A stretch of DNA of 32,607 nucleotides from Actinomycetes bacterium (GCA_024639225.1 JAHEIS010000012.1:1-32607), one strand, 5' to 3'. Counted from the first letter of the stretch, positions 10,753 to 20,417 are shown. A program made the numbers and translations. Notes: generated from the letters alone by a model not told the origin.

Positions 10753-11220
10753 GTGGCCAAGCCGCGCGGACGCAACAGGAAAAAGGGACGCAGGGGCGCC
10801 GCCCCGACGCAGCGCAAGCGGCGTCCTCAGCTTCCCATCGAGGAACTCGATTGGAAGAACTACCCCAACCTCCGCCGATTCGTGTCGGAGCGGGGCAAGA
10901 TCCGGGCCCGTCGGATCACCGGCCTGTCACGCAAGCAGCAGTCCCGGATCGCCCGGGCGGTCAAGCGGGCGCGTGAGATGGGCCTGCTCATCTACCCCGA
11001 CCAGGACCGCAAGGTTCCCAAGTCGGCGCAGCGTCCGCTCGAGCCGGCGCCGAGCCCCGAGGCGAGCACGTCGACGGCGACCGCGACCCCGGACGCCCCG
11101 CCCGCCGAAACTCCGGCCACCGAAACTCCGGCCGCCGAGGCGGCCCAGGAGGTCAGCGAGAGCCTGGAGGCCGCTGTCGAGGCTGCCGAGGGCGCCGACA
11201 CCACGGCGGCCGCCGAGTAG
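10753..11220 (+). CDS. rpsR: bS18-family ribosomal protein paralogue with basic N-terminus and acidic Ala/Pro/Thr/Glu-rich C-terminal tail
   Basis: LDWKNYPNLRRFVSERGKIRARRITGLSRKQQSRIARAVKRAREMGLLIY matches the bS18 core; no cysteines; tail from about residue 90. Confidence 0.85.
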   Translation: MAKPRGRNRKKGRRGAAPTQRKRRPQLPIEELDWKNYPNLRRFVSERGKIRARRITGLSRKQQSRIARAVKRAREMGLLIYPDQDRKVPKSAQRPLEPAPSPEASTSTATATPDAPPAETPATETPAAEAAQEVSESLEAAVEAAEGADTTAAAE

Positions 11221-11260
11221 GAATTCCGGGGTCGTCGGACCCGGCTGAGAAGCTGGGGCC

Positions 11261-11452
11261 GTGACCTCGTCCTGTCCCCGTTGCCACGGCCCTGTCGCTT
11301 GGCGCAACAACGGCCTGTGGTGCGATCGCTGCCACCTCAAGACCGAGAACTGCTGCGAGGGGGCCCCGCAACCGCTTGCGGAAACGGGTCGGACGGCCAG
11401 TTGCCCCGGCCCGCCTGCGCCCGGTGGCGGGGATGTTCTGCCCACTTGTTGA
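11261..11452 (+). CDS. putative zinc-ribbon microprotein (63 aa)
   Basis: MTSSCPRCHGPVAWRNNGLWCDRCHLKTENCCEG: two CxxC knuckles plus CC; GTG start; short, so coding status not certain. Confidence 0.55.
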   Translation: MTSSCPRCHGPVAWRNNGLWCDRCHLKTENCCEGAPQPLAETGRTASCPGPPAPGGGDVLPTC

Positions 11453-11484
11453 CGGGGTAACGAAAGAGGGCGCCGTGCTACTCT
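11449..11484 (+). promoter_or_regulatory. possible clpC promoter region
   Basis: TTGACG (11449-11454) and an extended -10-like TGCTACTCT (TACTCT 11479-11484); spacing to TTGACG is too long for one classical promoter, so the extended -10 is the better candidate. Confidence 0.3.
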
Positions 11485-11499
11485 TCTCTGTCCAATGAC

Positions 11500-11586
11500 G
11501 GCGAAAAACCGCCATCTCATCCCATGTGATGGCAATCGCGGGGCGTGCCCCGTGTGGGGAGAAAAACCGCTCTCCGCCCTCATCCC
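11500..11586 (+). promoter_or_regulatory. structured clpC leader with duplicated GAAAAACCGC...TCATCCC motif
   Basis: GAAAAACCGC at 11503-11512 and 11561-11570; TCATCCC at 11517-11523 and 11580-11586; hairpins CCATC/GATGG, CGCGGGGC/GCCCCGTG, GGAGA/TCTCC. Confidence 0.5.
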
Positions 11587-11627
11587 GCGACGGCGCCCGA
11601 ACGGGCCCAGCTCTAGGAGGCAGCTCG

Positions 11628-14168
11628 ATGTTTGAACGCTTCACCGAACGCGCCCGGCAGGTCGTCGTGCTCGCCCAGGAAGAGGCGCGCACCCTGAAGC
11701 ACAACTACATCGGCACCGAGCACATCCTGCTCGGCCTGCTGCGCGAGGAAGAGGGCCTGGCCGCCCGCGTCCTCGAGGGGCTGGAGATCACCGTCGAAGA
11801 GGTCCGCGCCCAGGTGATCCGCATCGTCGGATCCGGCGAGGAGGTCACTTCCGGGCAGATCCCGTTCACCCCGCGCGCCAAGAAGGTGCTCGAACTCGCC
11901 CTGCGCGAGGCCCTGTCGCTGGGTCATAACTACATCGGCACCGAGCACATCCTGCTCGGACTCGTCCGGGAGAACGAGGGCGTCGCCGCCCGCATCCTCT
12001 CCGACTTCGACGCGGACTCCGAGAAGATCCGAAACGAGATCATCCGCATGCTCTCCGGCCCCGGCCGTCGTCAGGGCGCCGGCGCGACCGCCGGTTCGGG
12101 CTCAGGATCGGGCGGGAGCGGCGAGGGCAAGAAGTCGAGCAAGCTGCTCGACCAGTTCGGCCGCAACCTCACCAAGCTCGCCGCCGACGGCAAGCTCGAC
12201 CCCGTCGTGGGTCGCCAGACCGAGGTCGAGCGGATGATGCAGATCCTCTCGCGCCGCACCAAGAACAACCCGGTGCTCATCGGTGAGCCCGGCGTCGGCA
12301 AGACGGCCGTCGTCGAGGGGCTCGCCCAGCGCATCTCCTCCGGCCAGGTCCCCGACCTGCTCCGTGACAAGCAGATCTACACCCTTGATCTCGCGGCGCT
12401 CGTCGCCGGCTCCAAGTACCGGGGTGAGTTCGAGGAGCGCCTCAAGAAGGTCATGAAGGAGATCGGCCAGCGCGGCGACATCATCCTGTTCATCGACGAG
12501 CTCCACAATCTCGTGGGCGCGGGTGCCGCGGAGGGCGCGATCGACGCGGCCTCCATCCTCAAGCCGGCCCTCGCCCGCGGTGAGCTGCAGACCATCGGCG
12601 CCACCACGCTCGACGAGTTCCGCAAGTACCTCGAGCGCGACTCAGCGCTCGAGCGCCGCTTTCAGCAGGTCAAGGTCGACCAGCCGAGCCAGGAGGAGAC
12701 CGTTCAGATTCTCCGCGGCCTGCGCGACCGCTACGAGACCCACCACCACATTGAAATCACCGATGAGGCCCTCGAGGCCGCCGCGGTGCTCGCCGATCGC
12801 TACATCGCGGACCGCTTTCTGCCGGACAAGGCCATCGACCTCATGGACGAGGCCGCGTCCCGGATGCGCATCAAGACGATGACCGCCCCGCCGACCTACC
12901 GCGAGCTCGAGGACGAGATCGAGACCGTCCGCAAGGACAAGGAAGGCGCGATCGAGGCGCAGGAGTTCGAGAAGGCCGCCAACCTCCGCGACAAGGAGCG
13001 GCGCCTCACCAACAAGAAGCGCGAGCTCGAGGAGTCCTGGAAGAACGATGAGGAGGGGCCTCGCGCCGCCATCGGCGAGGAGGAGATCGCCGACATCGTC
13101 TCCATGTGGACCGGCATCCCCGTCTTCAAGCTCACCGAGGCCGAGCAGCAGAAGTTGCTGCGGATGGAGGACGAGCTGCACAAGCGCGTCATCGGCCAGG
13201 AGCAGGCCATCCAGGCCGTCTCCAAGGCGATCCGTCGCGCCCGGGCGGGGATCAAGGACCCCAAGCGTCCCGCCGGGTCGTTCATCTTCCTCGGCCCCTC
13301 AGGTGTCGGTAAGACCGAGCTGGCCCGCACGCTCGCCGAGTTCCTGTTCGGCGACGAGAGCGCGCTGATCCAGGTCGACATGTCTGAGTACATGGAGAAG
13401 TTCGCCGTCTCCCGCCTGGTGGGCTCGCCCCCGGGCTACATCGGCTACGACGAGGGCGGCCAGCTCACGGAGCAGGTCCGGCGCAAGCCGTACTCGGTCG
13501 TGCTGCTCGACGAGATCGAGAAGGCCCACCCCGAGGTGTTCAACATCCTCCTGCAGGTGCTCGAGGACGGCCACCTCACCGATGCCCAGGGCCGTGCGGT
13601 CGACTTCCGCAACGTGATCATGATCATGACCAGCAACATTGGCGCGGCGACCATCGCCCGCAACACGCCTTTGGGCTTCTCGGTCAGCGATGAGGCCGGC
13701 CTGTCGTACGACGACATGAAGCAGCAGGTCATGGGCGAGCTGCGCAAGGTATTCCGCCCCGAGCTGATCAACCGCATCGATGAGATCATCGTCTTCCACA
13801 AGCTGAGCAAGGATGAGATCAAGGAGATCGTCGATCTCCTGCTGGTCCGGCTCAAGGAGCAGATGTCCGAACACGGGTTCTCGCTCCAGCTCAACGAGGA
13901 CGCCAAGGATCTGCTCGTCGACGAGGGGTACGACCCCGCCATGGGCGCCCGGCCGCTGCGCCGTGCGATCCAGCGCCTCATCGAAGATCCGCTCGCCGAC
14001 GAGGTCCTCGGAGGCAACCTGCCCGAGGGAACCATCGTCGAGGTCGGACGCGACGGCGACAAGGTAGTGCTCACGACCAAGCCTCCCGCCGCCGGTGCTC
14101 CGCCTGAGACCGTCGGTGCGGCTGCCGGTGCCCCGGAGGAGACGACGACCGAGCCCAGCGACTCGTAA
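11628..14168 (+). CDS. clpC: ATP-dependent Clp protease ATP-binding subunit ClpC
   Basis: [43 protein letters not shown]; two AAA+ modules ([38 protein letters not shown]); UvrB/UvrC-like middle; AGGAGG RBS at 11615-11620. Confidence 0.97.
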   Translation: MFERFTERARQVVVLAQEEARTLKHNYIGTEHILLGLLREEEGLAARVLEGLEITVEEVRAQVIRIVGSGEEVTSGQIPFTPRAKKVLELALREALSLGHNYIGTEHILLGLVRENEGVAARILSDFDADSEKIRNEIIRMLSGPGRRQGAGATAGSGSGSGGSGEGKKSSKLLDQFGRNLTKLAADGKLDPVVGRQTEVERMMQILSRRTKNNPVLIGEPGVGKTAVVEGLAQRISSGQVPDLLRDKQIYTLDLAALVAGSKYRGEFEERLKKVMKEIGQRGDIILFIDELHNLVGAGAAEGAIDAASILKPALARGELQTIGATTLDEFRKYLERDSALERRFQQVKVDQPSQEETVQILRGLRDRYETHHHIEITDEALEAAAVLADRYIADRFLPDKAIDLMDEAASRMRIKTMTAPPTYRELEDEIETVRKDKEGAIEAQEFEKAANLRDKERRLTNKKRELEESWKNDEEGPRAAIGEEEIADIVSMWTGIPVFKLTEAEQQKLLRMEDELHKRVIGQEQAIQAVSKAIRRARAGIKDPKRPAGSFIFLGPSGVGKTELARTLAEFLFGDESALIQVDMSEYMEKFAVSRLVGSPPGYIGYDEGGQLTEQVRRKPYSVVLLDEIEKAHPEVFNILLQVLEDGHLTDAQGRAVDFRNVIMIMTSNIGAATIARNTPLGFSVSDEAGLSYDDMKQQVMGELRKVFRPELINRIDEIIVFHKLSKDEIKEIVDLLLVRLKEQMSEHGFSLQLNEDAKDLLVDEGYDPAMGARPLRRAIQRLIEDPLADEVLGGNLPEGTIVEVGRDGDKVVLTTKPPAAGAPPETVGAAAGAPEETTTEPSDS

Positions 14169-14187
14169 TCGCCGGGGTGGCACACAG

Positions 14188-15546
14188 ATGAGCGCGAAGA
14201 CTCGCGCCCGCGAGACCTACGTCTGCGAAAGCTGCGGCGCGACGGCGCTGCAGTGGATGGGGCAGTGCCCCTCCTGTGAGGCGTGGGACACGCTGGCTCG
14301 CCGCCAGGCGCCCCTCGCAGGTGCGCCGGCGGGTGACGCCGTGTCACCACTGCGCCTGTCCGAGATCGACGACGCCGAGGCGCCGCGCGTGCCGACCGGC
14401 ATCGCGGAGCTCGATCGCGTGCTCGGCGGCGGCCTCGTCCCCGGCTCGCTCGTCCTGCTGGGCGGAGAGCCGGGCATCGGCAAGAGCACGTTGGCCCTGC
14501 AGGTCCTCGGATCACTCGCCGGCGAGCTCGACGTGCTCCTGGTCACCGGCGAGGAGTCGCCGCGCCAGGTGCGTGGTCGTGCTCGGCGGATCGGGCCGGC
14601 CTGTGACGCCATCGCCGTCCTCGCCGAGACCCGCCTCGAGGCGGTGATCTCCGCGATCCTCGGCCAACGCCCGACCGTGTGCGTGATTGACTCCGTCCAG
14701 ACCCTGATGTCCGACGCCGTCGAGGCCGGGCCGGGCTCGGTGCCGCAGGTCCGCCAGGCCACCGCCGAGCTGATGCGGCTCGCCAAGTCGGAGGGTGTCG
14801 CGATCATCCTGATCGGTCAGGTGACAAAGGACGGTGCGCTCGCCGGGCCCCGCACGCTGGAGCACCTGGTCGACTGCGTTCTCACCTTCGAGTCGGCGGC
14901 CGGCGGCGACTACCGCCTGTTGCGGGCCGTCAAGAACCGCTTCGGCTCGGTCAACGAGACCGGCACCTTCGAGATGTGTGCCGAGGGCCTCGTGGAGGTG
15001 GACGATCCGTCGGGGATCTTCCTCAGCGACGGAGCGGCCCGAATGGGCTCCTGCGTCTACTGCGCCGTCGAGGGCACGCGGGTTGTGCCGCTCGAGATCG
15101 AGGCGCTGGTGACGCCGACGAGCATCGTCCCGCCGCGCCGCGCCGCCGTCGGGATCGACAAGGGGCGCCTCGCCCAGGTGATCGCGGTGCTCACCCGTCA
15201 CGCCGGTCTGAGCCTCGGCGACCACGACATCTTCGTGAGCGTTGCGGGCGGGGCGAAAGCCACCGATCCCGCGTCTGATCTTGCGATCGCTCTGGCGATC
15301 GCGAGCGCCCATCGGGGCGCACCCCTTGCCGCACGGACCGCGGCTTTCGGGGAACTCGGTCTGACGGGCGCAGTGCGTCCCGTCAGCCACGTCGCCCGTC
15401 GCCTCGCCGCGGCGGAGACTCACGGCATGGACGCCGCAGTGGTACCGGTTCCGGTACCGGAGGGGGCCTCAGCGCTCCCGGAACGCGTTGAGCCGGTCGT
15501 CGGCATACGCGATGCACTGGCGGCGGGCTTCGCGGCCGCGCGCTGA
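14188..15546 (+). CDS. radA: DNA repair protein RadA
   Basis: N-terminal zinc finger YVCESCGATALQWMGQCPSCEAWDTL; GGEPGIGKSTLALQV; KNRFG motif; Lon-like C-terminal domain. Confidence 0.96.
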   Translation: MSAKTRARETYVCESCGATALQWMGQCPSCEAWDTLARRQAPLAGAPAGDAVSPLRLSEIDDAEAPRVPTGIAELDRVLGGGLVPGSLVLLGGEPGIGKSTLALQVLGSLAGELDVLLVTGEESPRQVRGRARRIGPACDAIAVLAETRLEAVISAILGQRPTVCVIDSVQTLMSDAVEAGPGSVPQVRQATAELMRLAKSEGVAIILIGQVTKDGALAGPRTLEHLVDCVLTFESAAGGDYRLLRAVKNRFGSVNETGTFEMCAEGLVEVDDPSGIFLSDGAARMGSCVYCAVEGTRVVPLEIEALVTPTSIVPPRRAAVGIDKGRLAQVIAVLTRHAGLSLGDHDIFVSVAGGAKATDPASDLAIALAIASAHRGAPLAARTAAFGELGLTGAVRPVSHVARRLAAAETHGMDAAVVPVPVPEGASALPERVEPVVGIRDALAAGFAAAR

Positions 15547-15578
15547 CATGTCGATAGTCAAGCGATAGGGGATCAGTA

Positions 15579-16148
15579 GTGGGCTACAAAGTCGGAGAGA
15601 AGGTCGTCTACCCGCACCATGGCGCGGGCACGATCGTCACGAAAGAGACCAAGGAGGTCCTCGGGCAGAAGCGCGAGTACCTCACCATCGAGATCCTCTA
15701 CAACGAGATGACCGTCCAGGTCCCGACGGAGAACGCTGACCGGGCCGGCCTGCGGAAGGTCATCAGCAACAAAGAGGTCGATGACGTACTCGCGGTGCTC
15801 AAGGACAGCGGCACCCAGATGCCCAAGAACTGGAACCGCCGCTTCAAGCACAACCGCGACAAGATCAAGACCGGTGACATCTACGAACTGGCTGAGGTCG
15901 TCCGCAATCTCTCGATCCGGGATCTCGACAAAGGTCTCTCCACGGGCGAGAAGCAGATGTTCGGACGGGCGAAGAAGATCCTTGCCAGCGAGTTGATGTA
16001 CGCGCGGAAGATGGAGCAGGACGAGGCGCTCGAGTTCCTCGAGAAGCTCCTGTCTGACGTCGGTCTGGCGCGTCTCGAGCAAGAAGAGAAGGAGAAGAAG
16101 GAGAAGAAGCCGGCCAAGAAGAAGGCCGCGGCGGCCAGCGAGAGCTGA
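15579..16148 (+). CDS. carD: CarD-family transcriptional regulator
   Basis: YKVGEKVVYPHHGAGTIVTKETKEVLGQKREYLTIEI...MTVQVPTENADRAGLRKVI; Lys-rich tail; GTG start. Confidence 0.95.
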   Translation: MGYKVGEKVVYPHHGAGTIVTKETKEVLGQKREYLTIEILYNEMTVQVPTENADRAGLRKVISNKEVDDVLAVLKDSGTQMPKNWNRRFKHNRDKIKTGDIYELAEVVRNLSIRDLDKGLSTGEKQMFGRAKKILASELMYARKMEQDEALEFLEKLLSDVGLARLEQEEKEKKEKKPAKKKAAAASES

Positions 16149-16149
16149 G

Positions 16150-16186
16150 AGGAGAGTCGCGCGGATTCGCGCGCGCTCGCTCCTCC
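16150..16186. terminator. hairpin between carD and the PIN/TRAM gene
   Basis: Lower stem GAGGAG/CTCCTC, upper stem CGCGCG-gatt-CGCGCG with an internal loop; no T-tract. Confidence 0.4.
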
Positions 16187-16190
16187 CCGT

Positions 16191-17408
16191 GTGAAACCCT
16201 CCGGTCCTGCGCTGCTCCGACAGCCGCCGGACAAGGTAGAAATACGTCGTGAAGGGCCGTGGTTTCGCGGTCCGTGGGTCCCGCGCGAGGAGATACGACA
16301 GCATGAACGCCCGGCACGCCGCTCGCGCCGCGGGCTGTGGGCCCCCGAGGTCGTCGTGCTGCTGACCAGCCGACTCGTCGGGGCGCTGCTGTTCGGGCTC
16401 GGCGCGCTCCAGGCCGCCCGGTCCTTCGATCTGCGCGCACAGGTCGGGGACTCGTGGTACTACGTCGCCCTGGCCGCCGCCATTGCGGTGGGCACGGGCG
16501 TGGGGTTCGTCCTCGGGTCCGTAACGGGTCGCTGGCTCTCCGGTCGCCTCTCGGCATTCGAGGTCGCGACCGACCGCCGATCTGCGTCGGAGTTGCTCGC
16601 CGGCACCGGCGGCTTGGTCGTCGGCCTGATCGCAGCGATCCTCGCCGGCTTCGCCGTGCTGCAGCTGCCCTTCGGGATCGGGCGCTACCTGCTGCTGCCG
16701 GTCGTGCTGATCGTCGCCTACGCCTTCGCCCGAGTGGCCGCACGGCGCCACCGGGACATCTTCCGCCTGGTCGGGATCCGGTCGCGCGCGGGCAGCGCCG
16801 CCCCGCCCCGGGTGATCGACACCAGCGCCATCATCGACGGACGCGTGGCCGATGTGCTGGCCACGCGCTTTCTGAGCGGTCAGGTCGTGGTGCCCGCCTT
16901 CGTCCTGGAGGAGTTGCAGAAGGTGGCCGATTCGTCAGACCCGATCAAACGGGCCCGCGGCCGGCGCGGCCTGGAGCTCGTCGAGAAGCTCAAGGCCGAC
17001 TCCAACGGAGGCTTCTCGGTCCGCCGGACCGACTACCCGGAGATCGACGAGGTCGACGCCAAGCTCGTGCGCACCGCCGAGGAGATCGGTGGATCCATCG
17101 TGACCACGGACTTCAACCTGAACAAAGTCGCACAGATCCACGACGTGGACGTGCTCAACGTCAACGACCTGGCCAACGCCCTCAAGCCCGCGGTTCTCCC
17201 GGGCGAGCGGATGAAGGTGCGGGTTATCCGCGAAGGACGTGAGTACAACCAGGGTGTCGGCTACCTGGATGACGGCACCATGATTGTCGTGGAAGGAGGC
17301 CGGAAGCACCTCGGACGCGAAGTGGCGGTCGAGGTGACGTCGGTACTCCAGAACCCGTCGGGAAAGATGGTCTTCACTAAGCGCCGCGAGGACGCGTCCG
17401 ACGTGTAA
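16191..17408 (+). CDS. membrane-anchored PIN/TRAM domain protein (YacL-like)
   Basis: Multiple N-terminal TM segments, then PIN core VIDTSAIIDGRVADVLATRFLSGQVVVPAFVLEELQ...IVTTDFNLNKVAQI and C-terminal TRAM-like VIREGREYNQGVGYLDDGTMIVVEGGRKHLG; exact start uncertain. Confidence 0.88.
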   Translation: MKPSGPALLRQPPDKVEIRREGPWFRGPWVPREEIRQHERPARRSRRGLWAPEVVVLLTSRLVGALLFGLGALQAARSFDLRAQVGDSWYYVALAAAIAVGTGVGFVLGSVTGRWLSGRLSAFEVATDRRSASELLAGTGGLVVGLIAAILAGFAVLQLPFGIGRYLLLPVVLIVAYAFARVAARRHRDIFRLVGIRSRAGSAAPPRVIDTSAIIDGRVADVLATRFLSGQVVVPAFVLEELQKVADSSDPIKRARGRRGLELVEKLKADSNGGFSVRRTDYPEIDEVDAKLVRTAEEIGGSIVTTDFNLNKVAQIHDVDVLNVNDLANALKPAVLPGERMKVRVIREGREYNQGVGYLDDGTMIVVEGGRKHLGREVAVEVTSVLQNPSGKMVFTKRREDASDV

Positions 17409-17485
17409 CGAAGTTCTATGAAGTTGTTGACATGTGCCGTAGCGCCCTTGAGGCTAAGGCCCCTGCCGAATGAGGAATTTTGCTT

Positions 17486-20056
17486 ATGTTCTCGCGTCGC
17501 CCCTCTCGTAGCGCTTTTCCGCTGCGTCTCCTGCTCACGACGGCCTTGACCGGGGCCGCATTCGCCACCGTCGGTGCGGCGTCAGCTGCTCAGTCGGGGC
17601 AGATCGACCTCGCTGTCCAGGCGGGTGCGCACTTCGACGGGGCGGGCTTCCTCGATGGGGCGGGTACCAGCGTCGCCCCGGCGGGTGACGTCAACGGCGA
17701 CGGCCGTCCGGACGTCATCGTCGGCGCGCCCTTTCGCGACGGTCCCGGCGGTTTCGACGCCGGCGCCGCCTACGTCATCTTCGGCACTTCCGCGCCCCGC
17801 ACCGTCGACTTCGCCAATCTCGGGACCGCTGGCTTCCTCATCGACGGAGAGACGGGCGGGGATCGAGCGGGCATCTCCGTCGCCTCCGCGGGCGACGTCA
17901 ACGGGGACGGCCGGGCCGACATCATCGTGGGCGCGAACGGCAACGACCGGACCGAAACCAACGCCGAAGGCGCGGCCTATGTCGTTTTCGGCAAGGCCAC
18001 CGTGGACACGGTGAGTCTTTCGGCACTCGGTGACGGCGGCTTCAAGATCCAGGGCGCCTTTGCCGGCGACCGTGCCGGAAACTCCGTTGCGGGAATCGGC
18101 GATGTGAACGACGACGGCGTGCCCGATGTCGCAGTCGGGGCGCTCGACGCCGACGACAATCCTCTCGAGGTAGAGCCTGGCGACCGCGAAAACGCGGGCA
18201 CCGTGTTCATCGTGCACGGGAAGTCGACCACGACGACGGTCGATCTCGCCGCTCTGACGAACGGCTACATGATCGCCGGCGCACGAGTCATTGATCAAGA
18301 GGCCGGCACATCCATCGCCGCGATCGGTGACGTCAACAGCGACGGTCGCGCCGACGTCCTCGTCGGGGCGCCCGGCTCGGATCCGTTGGGTCGCGACGGC
18401 GCGGGCGCCGCGTACGTCGTGTACTCGCCGGCCCCCTCAGAGAGTCTGGTCGACCTCGAAGATCTCGGCGCGGGAGGCTACGTCATCAACGGCGCCTCGG
18501 CGGGAGACGCCGTCGGGACCGCTGTCGCCGGGGCGGGCGACCTCAATGGAGATGGACTGCCCGACCTGCTCGTCGGCGCCCCCGCCGCCTCGCCGTCCGG
18601 GCGCAGCGGTGCGGGCATCGGATACGTGGTCTACAGCGGCACAACCGCTGTCGATCTCGCCAGTCCCGGTGGCCGCGCGGCCGCCTTCACCGGAGGTGCC
18701 GCCGGCGATCTCGCGGGGTCGTCATTCGCGTCTCCCGGAGATCTGAACGGTGACGGTGTCGGAGACGTGATGATCGGCGCTCCGGGCGCCTCACCGGCGG
18801 GCCGGGCCGGTGCCGGCGCCGCATACCTGCTCACCACCGTCTCGTCCGAAGGGGGTAACTTGGGCGAGCTCGGCGGCGACGCCCTTGTCGTGAGTGGCGC
18901 TGCCGCCGGAGACGCCGCCGGCACCGCTCTGGCGGCCCCCGGCGACTTCAATGGCGATAAGACGCAGGACCTCGTTGTCGGCGCTCCGGGAGCGACCCGG
19001 AATGGGCGGACCGATTCCGGTACTGCCTACCTTCTCCTGGGGTTGGACAAGCCCGACCTGGCCTACGCCCCCACGCGGGTGATTCAAGGGCAGCCGGTGA
19101 ACATGGTCGCGACCCTTTTCGCAACCGGACCCGCAACGCTGTCGGTCAATCCGCCGTTGCCGCCGGGCCTGAGCATCGACCCGGTGACCGGTGCGATCAC
19201 CGGCACGCCGACGATGGCGGGAAGCTCGACCCACGCCGTGACGGTCACCGACGCCACCGGAACGAGCGTCGTGACGCTCATCTTCAACATCGGCCCGCCC
19301 GGCTCCACCCCGGCGTTCTCGGGCTCGATCTCCAGCGCGCCGCTCTGCCTCGCCGGTGCCGCCGCTGCCGCCGCCGAGACCAAGGAACCCGGCACCGTGC
19401 GCCTCACGGCCGCACAGTTGCGGATCAACCAGCGCATCGGCCAGGCAGCCATCCGCCGCCTGAACGCCGTGGAGAAGTGGCTCTCTGACGGCATCGAGAC
19501 GCGTGACCTTTGTGGGGGCGCCATCGGTGCCCAGGACCTGTCGGCGGGCATAACTGTCGCGCCAGCCGAGGCCAGCGGGGTCCAGCCACCCAACCCACGG
19601 CCGCTGGCGATTCCCGCACCCCGGATCAAGTCGGGGGCGGAGATTGTCGTCAGCAGGACCCAACTCCTGATCAACCAGCGCATCTATCAGGCAGCTATTC
19701 GTCGCGGTCGCGCCCTCGAGGCCCGTCTCAACGGCAACCTCACCGGTGGCGACATCGAGGACGGCGCGATCACGACGAACGAGTTGGCGAGTGGGCTCGA
19801 GGTGGTCGCTGCCGTCGCAGACCCGCCGCCGCCGCCCTCGGCGACGAAGATCGCGAAGGCTGCCGCGGGCGGGGAGCCCGGGAAGGTCTCCGCGACGGCG
19901 TCGCAGCTGAGGATCAACCAGCGGGTGGCTCGGGCGGGCATCCGGAGCGCGAACCGACTCCGGGGCATCATCGCATCGGGCCTGACCGGCGCGAACTTCG
20001 CCGACGAGGCCATCACCGTCGAGAGTCTTGCCCCGGAGGTCACCGCCGCTCCATAG
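17486..20056 (+). CDS. secreted FG-GAP (integrin-alpha-like) beta-propeller protein with Ig-like domain and three C-terminal repeats
   Basis: Signal-peptide-like N-terminus; seven GD(V/L/F)NxDxxxDxxxGA blades; He_PIG-like PPLPPGLSIDPVTGAITGTPTMAGSSTHAVTVTDATGT; three QLxINQRxxxAxIR repeats. GAGGA RBS before ATG 17486. Confidence 0.88.
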   Translation: MFSRRPSRSAFPLRLLLTTALTGAAFATVGAASAAQSGQIDLAVQAGAHFDGAGFLDGAGTSVAPAGDVNGDGRPDVIVGAPFRDGPGGFDAGAAYVIFGTSAPRTVDFANLGTAGFLIDGETGGDRAGISVASAGDVNGDGRADIIVGANGNDRTETNAEGAAYVVFGKATVDTVSLSALGDGGFKIQGAFAGDRAGNSVAGIGDVNDDGVPDVAVGALDADDNPLEVEPGDRENAGTVFIVHGKSTTTTVDLAALTNGYMIAGARVIDQEAGTSIAAIGDVNSDGRADVLVGAPGSDPLGRDGAGAAYVVYSPAPSESLVDLEDLGAGGYVINGASAGDAVGTAVAGAGDLNGDGLPDLLVGAPAASPSGRSGAGIGYVVYSGTTAVDLASPGGRAAAFTGGAAGDLAGSSFASPGDLNGDGVGDVMIGAPGASPAGRAGAGAAYLLTTVSSEGGNLGELGGDALVVSGAAAGDAAGTALAAPGDFNGDKTQDLVVGAPGATRNGRTDSGTAYLLLGLDKPDLAYAPTRVIQGQPVNMVATLFATGPATLSVNPPLPPGLSIDPVTGAITGTPTMAGSSTHAVTVTDATGTSVVTLIFNIGPPGSTPAFSGSISSAPLCLAGAAAAAAETKEPGTVRLTAAQLRINQRIGQAAIRRLNAVEKWLSDGIETRDLCGGAIGAQDLSAGITVAPAEASGVQPPNPRPLAIPAPRIKSGAEIVVSRTQLLINQRIYQAAIRRGRALEARLNGNLTGGDIEDGAITTNELASGLEVVAAVADPPPPPSATKIAKAAAGGEPGKVSATASQLRINQRVARAGIRSANRLRGIIASGLTGANFADEAITVESLAPEVTAAP
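19384..20053 (+). repeat. three tandem copies of a ~55-aa protein repeat (copy starts near 19384, 19633, 19870)
   Basis: QLRINQRIGQAAIRRLNAVEKWLSDG / QLLINQRIYQAAIRRGRALEARLNGNLTGGDIEDGAITTNELASGL / QLRINQRVARAGIRSANRLRGIIASGLTGANFADEAITVESLAPEV. Confidence 0.8.
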
Positions 20057-20103
20057 CCCCCGCGCCCGGACGGGGTGGGACACCCCCGCGCTAGCCTCTG
20101 ACC

Positions 20104-20406
20104 GTGGGAGATGACTCCATCCCGTCGCGAGCCGATCGGCGGGACCGGCAGATCGCAGCCGGGTGGCTGCTCGGCCTGGTGATCCTGGCGAGCCCGTCCC
20201 TCGCGGTCGTCCCCCCACGGGTCGGTGAGATCCCGTTGGTGGTCAGCGGGGCATACGTGATCGTCCTCGTGATGGGCGCCCTGGCGGGCGTGGGCCTGGT
20301 CTCCGGGATCCGCGGTCGGCGCACCGCCTGGGCGGCTCCTGCGGCCGGCGTCGTCATCGTGGCCGCCATCCTCGTCTCCACGCTCGCCGGCGTCATCACG
20401 AACTGA
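20104..20406 (+). CDS. small hypothetical membrane protein
   Basis: Three hydrophobic helices in 100 aa; GTG start; directly upstream of the DUF1295 gene. Confidence 0.6.
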   Translation: MGDDSIPSRADRRDRQIAAGWLLGLVILASPSLAVVPPRVGEIPLVVSGAYVIVLVMGALAGVGLVSGIRGRRTAWAAPAAGVVIVAAILVSTLAGVITN

Positions 20407-20417
20407 GAGCAGGCCCG

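Noticed and set aside
11526-11627. N-terminal extension of clpC in the ORF track
   Set aside because: AGGAGG RBS and [13 protein letters not shown] at 11628 match the ClpC N-terminus; upstream sequence is a structured leader
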